From NCBI GenBank assembly GCA_028023455.1, contig JAQFVV010012498.1, positions 310,001 to 374,000 on the forward strand: a DNA stretch of 64,000 nt. Direction: 5' to 3'. Position 1 is the first letter of the stretch, and the number at the start of each line of letters is the position of its first letter. The DNA comes from Epiperipatus broadwayi (Eukaryota > Onychophora > Udeonychophora > Euonychophora > Peripatidae). Made by a program: the position numbers and the translations under genes. This document shows, in pieces, positions 60,458-64,000 of this stretch. The notes under the pieces are model-generated. The model did no database searches. It was not told where the DNA came from and saw only the letters and a program-made list of their open reading frames with translations.

Positions 60458-61193
60458 CATTAAAAATTGTATTAATGAGTCATAAATTTTCTGGAATTCT
60501 TCAAACAAATTATTTAACATAATTCAATAGAAAATTGAAAACATTGTTCATCCCAAGAAAAATGAAAATATTATACTCATATTTTATTCATTGACAAGAA
60601 ATGTTTATAGACAGATTAAAAAAAAAAAAAAAAGTAATATTTACAAAATGTGGAAACCATGAAGTTCTATGGAGATTTTTTTTTTTTTTTGATACAGATT
60701 TATCAAGGCAATATTGAACAATCCCTTAAAATGTATCGAATTTATTTTTTTAAAAATGTTTTAATAGATTGCTTTCAGATTAAAGATAAAAATAATATGC
60801 CTTAATACTAAAGATCTCTTCTTAACTGTCTAGAAAAATAAATCACAATTTTACTGCGAAAAATCTTAACTTGAATACATAATAAAAAAACTGCAAGAGC
60901 AGGGAGCTAATAAAAATTACAAATTAAAGTAAAAACAGAAAGATAAAAATGATTTTTTTAAATCATTAGTTTAAAACAATCTTGTAGGTGACTTGGGATT
61001 TAATTATTTGTTAAAATTAGTTAATTTGTAAAGCAATTTAATTTCAATAAAAAAACAAACACAAAAATCCCCTTAGTTAAAAAAAATAAACAAACACTCT
61101 TATTAATTTAAGTTTATTCTATTTTCTACTTGCATATAACTGCTAATATATCTTCTAACTAAATAATTTAGTACAAATGTTGTCAAATCTTAC
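60458..61193. other. Intron start, nothing recognised
   Basis: AT-rich sequence between the solo LTR and the donor of the upstream FERM exon. Contains A and T runs only. Confidence 0.6.
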
Positions 61194-61278
61194 CTTTGAA
61201 ACTAATAATTTGGCTTGTAAATAAAACAATTCTATTGAGGCACTGTCTCTAAGATGTGCAATGCTTTCGACATAAAAC
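61194..61278 (-). CDS. FERM-domain exon, FRMD4-like (upstream exon)
   Basis: An 85-nt internal exon on the minus strand. It is preceded by a T-rich tract ending in AG (61,279-61,280) and followed by a GTAAGA donor (61,188-61,193). The first base completes a codon begun in an earlier exon; the remaining 28 codons read FYVESIAHLRDSASIELF then YLQAKLLVSK, with no stop, and end on a codon boundary. The FY(V/I)ESI...IELF.L.AK pattern is the start of the FERM F2 lobe as found in FRMD4A/FRMD4B; ezrin- or FARP-type FERM proteins read differently here. FRMD4 proteins are cortical scaffolds; mammalian FRMD4A links Par-3 to the Arf6 exchange factor cytohesin-1 during epithelial polarisation. No further upstream exon was found between 61,279 and 64,000. 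FERM identity is fairly sure; the FRMD4 assignment rests on remembered family patterns. Confidence 0.78.
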
Positions 61279-62346
61279 CTACAACAAAAATATAATTAAA
61301 CAATTTAATTCAACAACAACAACAACAACAAAAACCACAAAGATTAAAGGATAAAATTAGTTAACTATTTTTTCTTATATCTTCAATTTTTATAGGATAA
61401 CAAGTTTGATAATTCCTAAATATTTCAAAGTACAAAATGTCTAATTTTAAGTTTTAATACATATATGATTTTTTAATTATTTATGTATCTATTTGAATAA
61501 CAATGAGAAAATCTGGAAAAAAAAAATTAAAATGTGAATCACAATAGTAAATAAATAAACTTGTTAAATGTTTTACTGGAGTTTAGTTTTATATAGAGCA
61601 GAAATTTAAAGCTATTAAGATCAGAGAAACAAGGTGATTGGAATGTGTAATATTAGTTACAATTTTTCATGATATGATTAATGGTAAAATTGTATGTAAG
61701 CATTGAAAGAAAGTTATTTGACTTAAATATTTGAGTTAAAAAAAACCAAAAAACTTTACATATTGTTTGCTACCCACTTAACACAGTTTAGTTCTAGCAT
61801 ATCAATATTTTTAGAGCTGGACCACACATTTAAATGAGCCTTTTATGTCATTTCCAGTGAGACATTAATTTGCTCTTGTTTATTGGTACATAGCATTTGT
61901 GTAAGAAGTGTTTTTTTTTTTTGGGGGGGGGGGGAGGTTGTTTCTGGTGTAATGTCAAATTCTATAGTGAAAGAATATTGTCTCATGATCTGATAATATC
62001 AGTATACAATTTATCAAGAATTATATTGTATTAAATTTCTTTTGATGCTAAAGTTTTGATAGACTTTCCAAGAGATTAAAATGTACAGTAGGTGTTTTTT
62101 TTTTATATCTGAGAAACAACTTTGAAAGAATTGCATGATAAAAGGTTGTAAAAATTAGTGTCGAGAGATATTAAAAAATTGTTTCATTAATTTTCAAAAA
62201 AAAAAACACCTGATAGAGCACACATAATAGGTTATTCTTTTGACAACTTAAAATGGATGAGAATAGAAGTTTACCTAAATATAGGAAAAAATATATTTAT
62301 TTATTAGGTATTATGTTTTATTTACAGCAGTAGTAAGAATAAAAAA
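61279..62346. other. Upstream intron of the FRMD4-like gene
   Basis: A pyrimidine tract precedes the exon acceptor on the minus strand; (AAC)n lies at 61,312-61,330; a T12-G12 tract lies at about 61,910-61,934. No exon was seen. Confidence 0.5.
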
Positions 62347-62840
62347 TCCTGATTTAGTTTGCACTCACAGCCATTTCGAAATCTAAAAACCACTGCTGAC
62401 ACATCCATCTGACAAATGACATAAATATTGAATAAAAGTACGTTAAATTCATATTTTACAAATAATAAGCTAGTAAAAATAATATGCTTTATTTTATTAG
62501 GATTTTTTTTTTTAATTTACTTTCATAAAATATTTGAAATATGATGATGCAAAGCGCCGAATTTGTTGGGAGGGAAAAGGATGGTTTGGCGGATATGAAG
62601 TATTGTCCAAAAGTTGCAGGAGTCTGATCAAACCAAGTTTATAATTTCCAAATACTAAAATATTATATTATATGCCCATATGAAATAAAGCATATTATTT
62701 TTACTAGTTTATAATTTCTAAAATATGAATTTAAAGTACTTTTATTCAATATTTATATCATTTATCAGTTGGATATGTCAGTGGTGTTTTTGGCTGGTCT
62801 TTAAATTTCAAAATAGCTGCGAATGCAAACTAAATCGGCA
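62347..62840. mobile_element. Foldback/MITE element with long inverted repeats
   Basis: A 494-bp element whose left (about 62,347-62,500) and right (about 62,665-62,840) arms are inverted copies: left CTGATTTAGTTTGCACTCAC, right (inverted) CCGATTTAGTTTGCATTCGC, both continuing to a TAATATGCTTTATTT segment. The 160-bp centre is unique. No ORF. Superfamily and target duplication undetermined. A partial copy lies at 40,300-40,420. Confidence 0.72.
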
Positions 62841-64000
62841 CCAAATAAAATATAGATAATGTCTTTTTTTTTCTAATATTATTTAACATTCATTCTAAAA
62901 AAAATAATAAACATCAAAAAAAAAAAAGAATTGTTAATGAGGGAGTTAAATAATGATCAGACATGGAGAAAAAGTTAGAAAAAAAAACTTATAGAACAGG
63001 TTACTATTTTAAATAAGTAAAAGTAATAAAACAAAATTTAGAATAAAAATCATGATGAATGAACAGGTTTTTAATTTATAGAGAGTAAGAAGCATTAAAA
63101 ATTGTAATAAAAAAAAAAAAAACTTAAATGTTTTTCTAGTATAGAACAGAAATTCGGATTATTAAAAAAAAAAAAAGTAAAAGTAATTCAAACTTCTTGA
63201 GATGTGTGTTAAGAAGACTAGATAAATTGGTATACAGGATTAAAAATCATAAATACTTAAGTAAAGTGACAGACAGAAAAACCTAATAAAATTTTTTTTT
63301 AAAAAAGTATACATTTATTTTTATAAACAGATAAGTAAAAAAATTAAATGGATAATATGTTCTTAATAAGTAAATATAACTGATCAAAATATTCAAATCT
63401 AATTTTGATTTTGAAATTCATTAGAGGTTTTCTAATATCAACATTCAGGCATAACTTTTCAATAATCTTTCTTTGCATAACCAAATTTCCTACATAGCAA
63501 AATTATTTCACTCTTATTTTTGTTATACAAAACAGAACTTTATTTTCCATTCAATACCATTTTCATATTGGGGTGAGACCTTTGTCTACCCTATACACAT
63601 TATATTGTTGGTTAATCAATGATTTTTTCACTTTTTCCTTCTTTATAGTTTCTTACTTGCTTTCTAATTCTTCTACTTTGATTAATCCTTTTACTTGAAT
63701 TTCTCTTTTTTAACATACCACACTATTTATTTCAACCAATATTGTGGAGTTCTATACTTCGTGGCACTCAACATATATTAATTATAAAAAAAGGTAATGA
63801 TAAATAATAAATTCAGTATCTGTATAAATATAATATCATTATTAGAATTATATAATAATTGCATTTTTTATTTATATAGTTTATGTATTAGCACTCATTT
63901 AATCATTCATATTTACTTAATGGTCTTCAATCTCCTATTAGAAATGTGCATTCATTTATCTAAGATAGTTAGGGACCAACTAAATTTTTAAGACTGGGAG
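62841..64000. other. Intronic AT-rich sequence, nothing recognised
   Basis: No frame or repeat boundary was identified; several A runs. If the FERM gene continues, this is part of its upstream intron. Confidence 0.5.

Larger units (their letters stand above)
17419..61193 (-). other. Putative 43.8 kb intron of the FRMD4-like gene
   Basis: This is the stretch between the donor of the upstream FERM exon and the acceptor of the downstream one. The two exons match in phase and peptide order, and no other exon of this gene was recognised inside. The intron holds three LTR copies, an intact RTE LINE, a Penelope-like element, several LINE fragments, hammerhead-type repeats and at least four nonautonomous inverted-repeat elements. 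A small undetected exon inside cannot be excluded. Confidence 0.65.

Noticed and set aside
1-64000. CRISPR arrays, bacterial operons or ribosome binding sites
   Set aside because: Intron structure, LINEs, LTRs and base composition show a eukaryotic nuclear genome; no regularly spaced short repeats were seen.

Overview
The window looks like AT-rich animal DNA (by eye roughly three quarters A+T), from an invertebrate with a large, transposon-filled genome; I cannot fix the phylum. Only two short stretches look like ordinary host gene. They are two exons on the minus strand (61,194-61,278 and 17,339-17,418) with good splice sites and matching phase. They encode adjacent parts of a FERM domain that most resembles FRMD4A/FRMD4B. 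If they are neighbouring exons, 43.8 kb of this window is a single intron, and the outer parts are the flanking introns. Almost everything else that can be recognised is mobile DNA.

Layout, left to right. 1-3,660: decayed CR1-type LINE on the minus strand, with a PHD finger and an SGNH esterase in ORF1 and endonuclease/RT remnants in ORF2. 3,690-9,570: Penelope-like element A (RT plus GIY-YIG nuclease), an almost complete minus copy head-to-head with a 5'-truncated plus copy; the left arm carries a 1.2 kb TA-flanked nonautonomous DNA transposon. 9,590-12,190: decayed RTE LINE (minus) broken by a hammerhead-bearing repeat. 13.7-15.3 kb: unidentified protein-coding remnants. 17.8-20.7 kb: LTR element (minus) with a 2.17 kb LTR and a possible primer-binding site. 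21.3-23.7 kb: Penelope-like element B, whose two ends are inverted copies that each carry a tRNA-like segment. 27.0-28.8 kb: LINE remnant, then a tandem hammerhead-type repeat. 35,239-37,406: solo LTR. 38.9-41.4 kb: two decayed LINE fragments. 41.4-43.6 kb: cluster of hammerhead-type repeats in both orientations. 48,826-52,127: complete RTE LINE with an intact 986-codon ORF and an 11-bp target-site duplication. 52.7-53.6 kb: palindromic repeat complex. 53,922-54,863: second copy of the TA-flanked transposon. 58,318-60,457: second solo LTR. 62.3-62.8 kb: foldback element.

The most interesting signal is a set of short repeats that carry a type I hammerhead ribozyme architecture: CTGATGA core, 3-bp helix II, GAAAC, 2-nt loop, GTC, and a paired helix I. 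They occur as direct and inverted units of about 330-450 bp. This matches what is known of animal retrozymes, small hammerhead-bearing retroelements thought to depend on Penelope-like elements, two of which lie in the same window. Individual copies are mutated at different core positions, so the families look real but mostly old. The second strong result is the young, apparently intact RTE element, which could still be competent.
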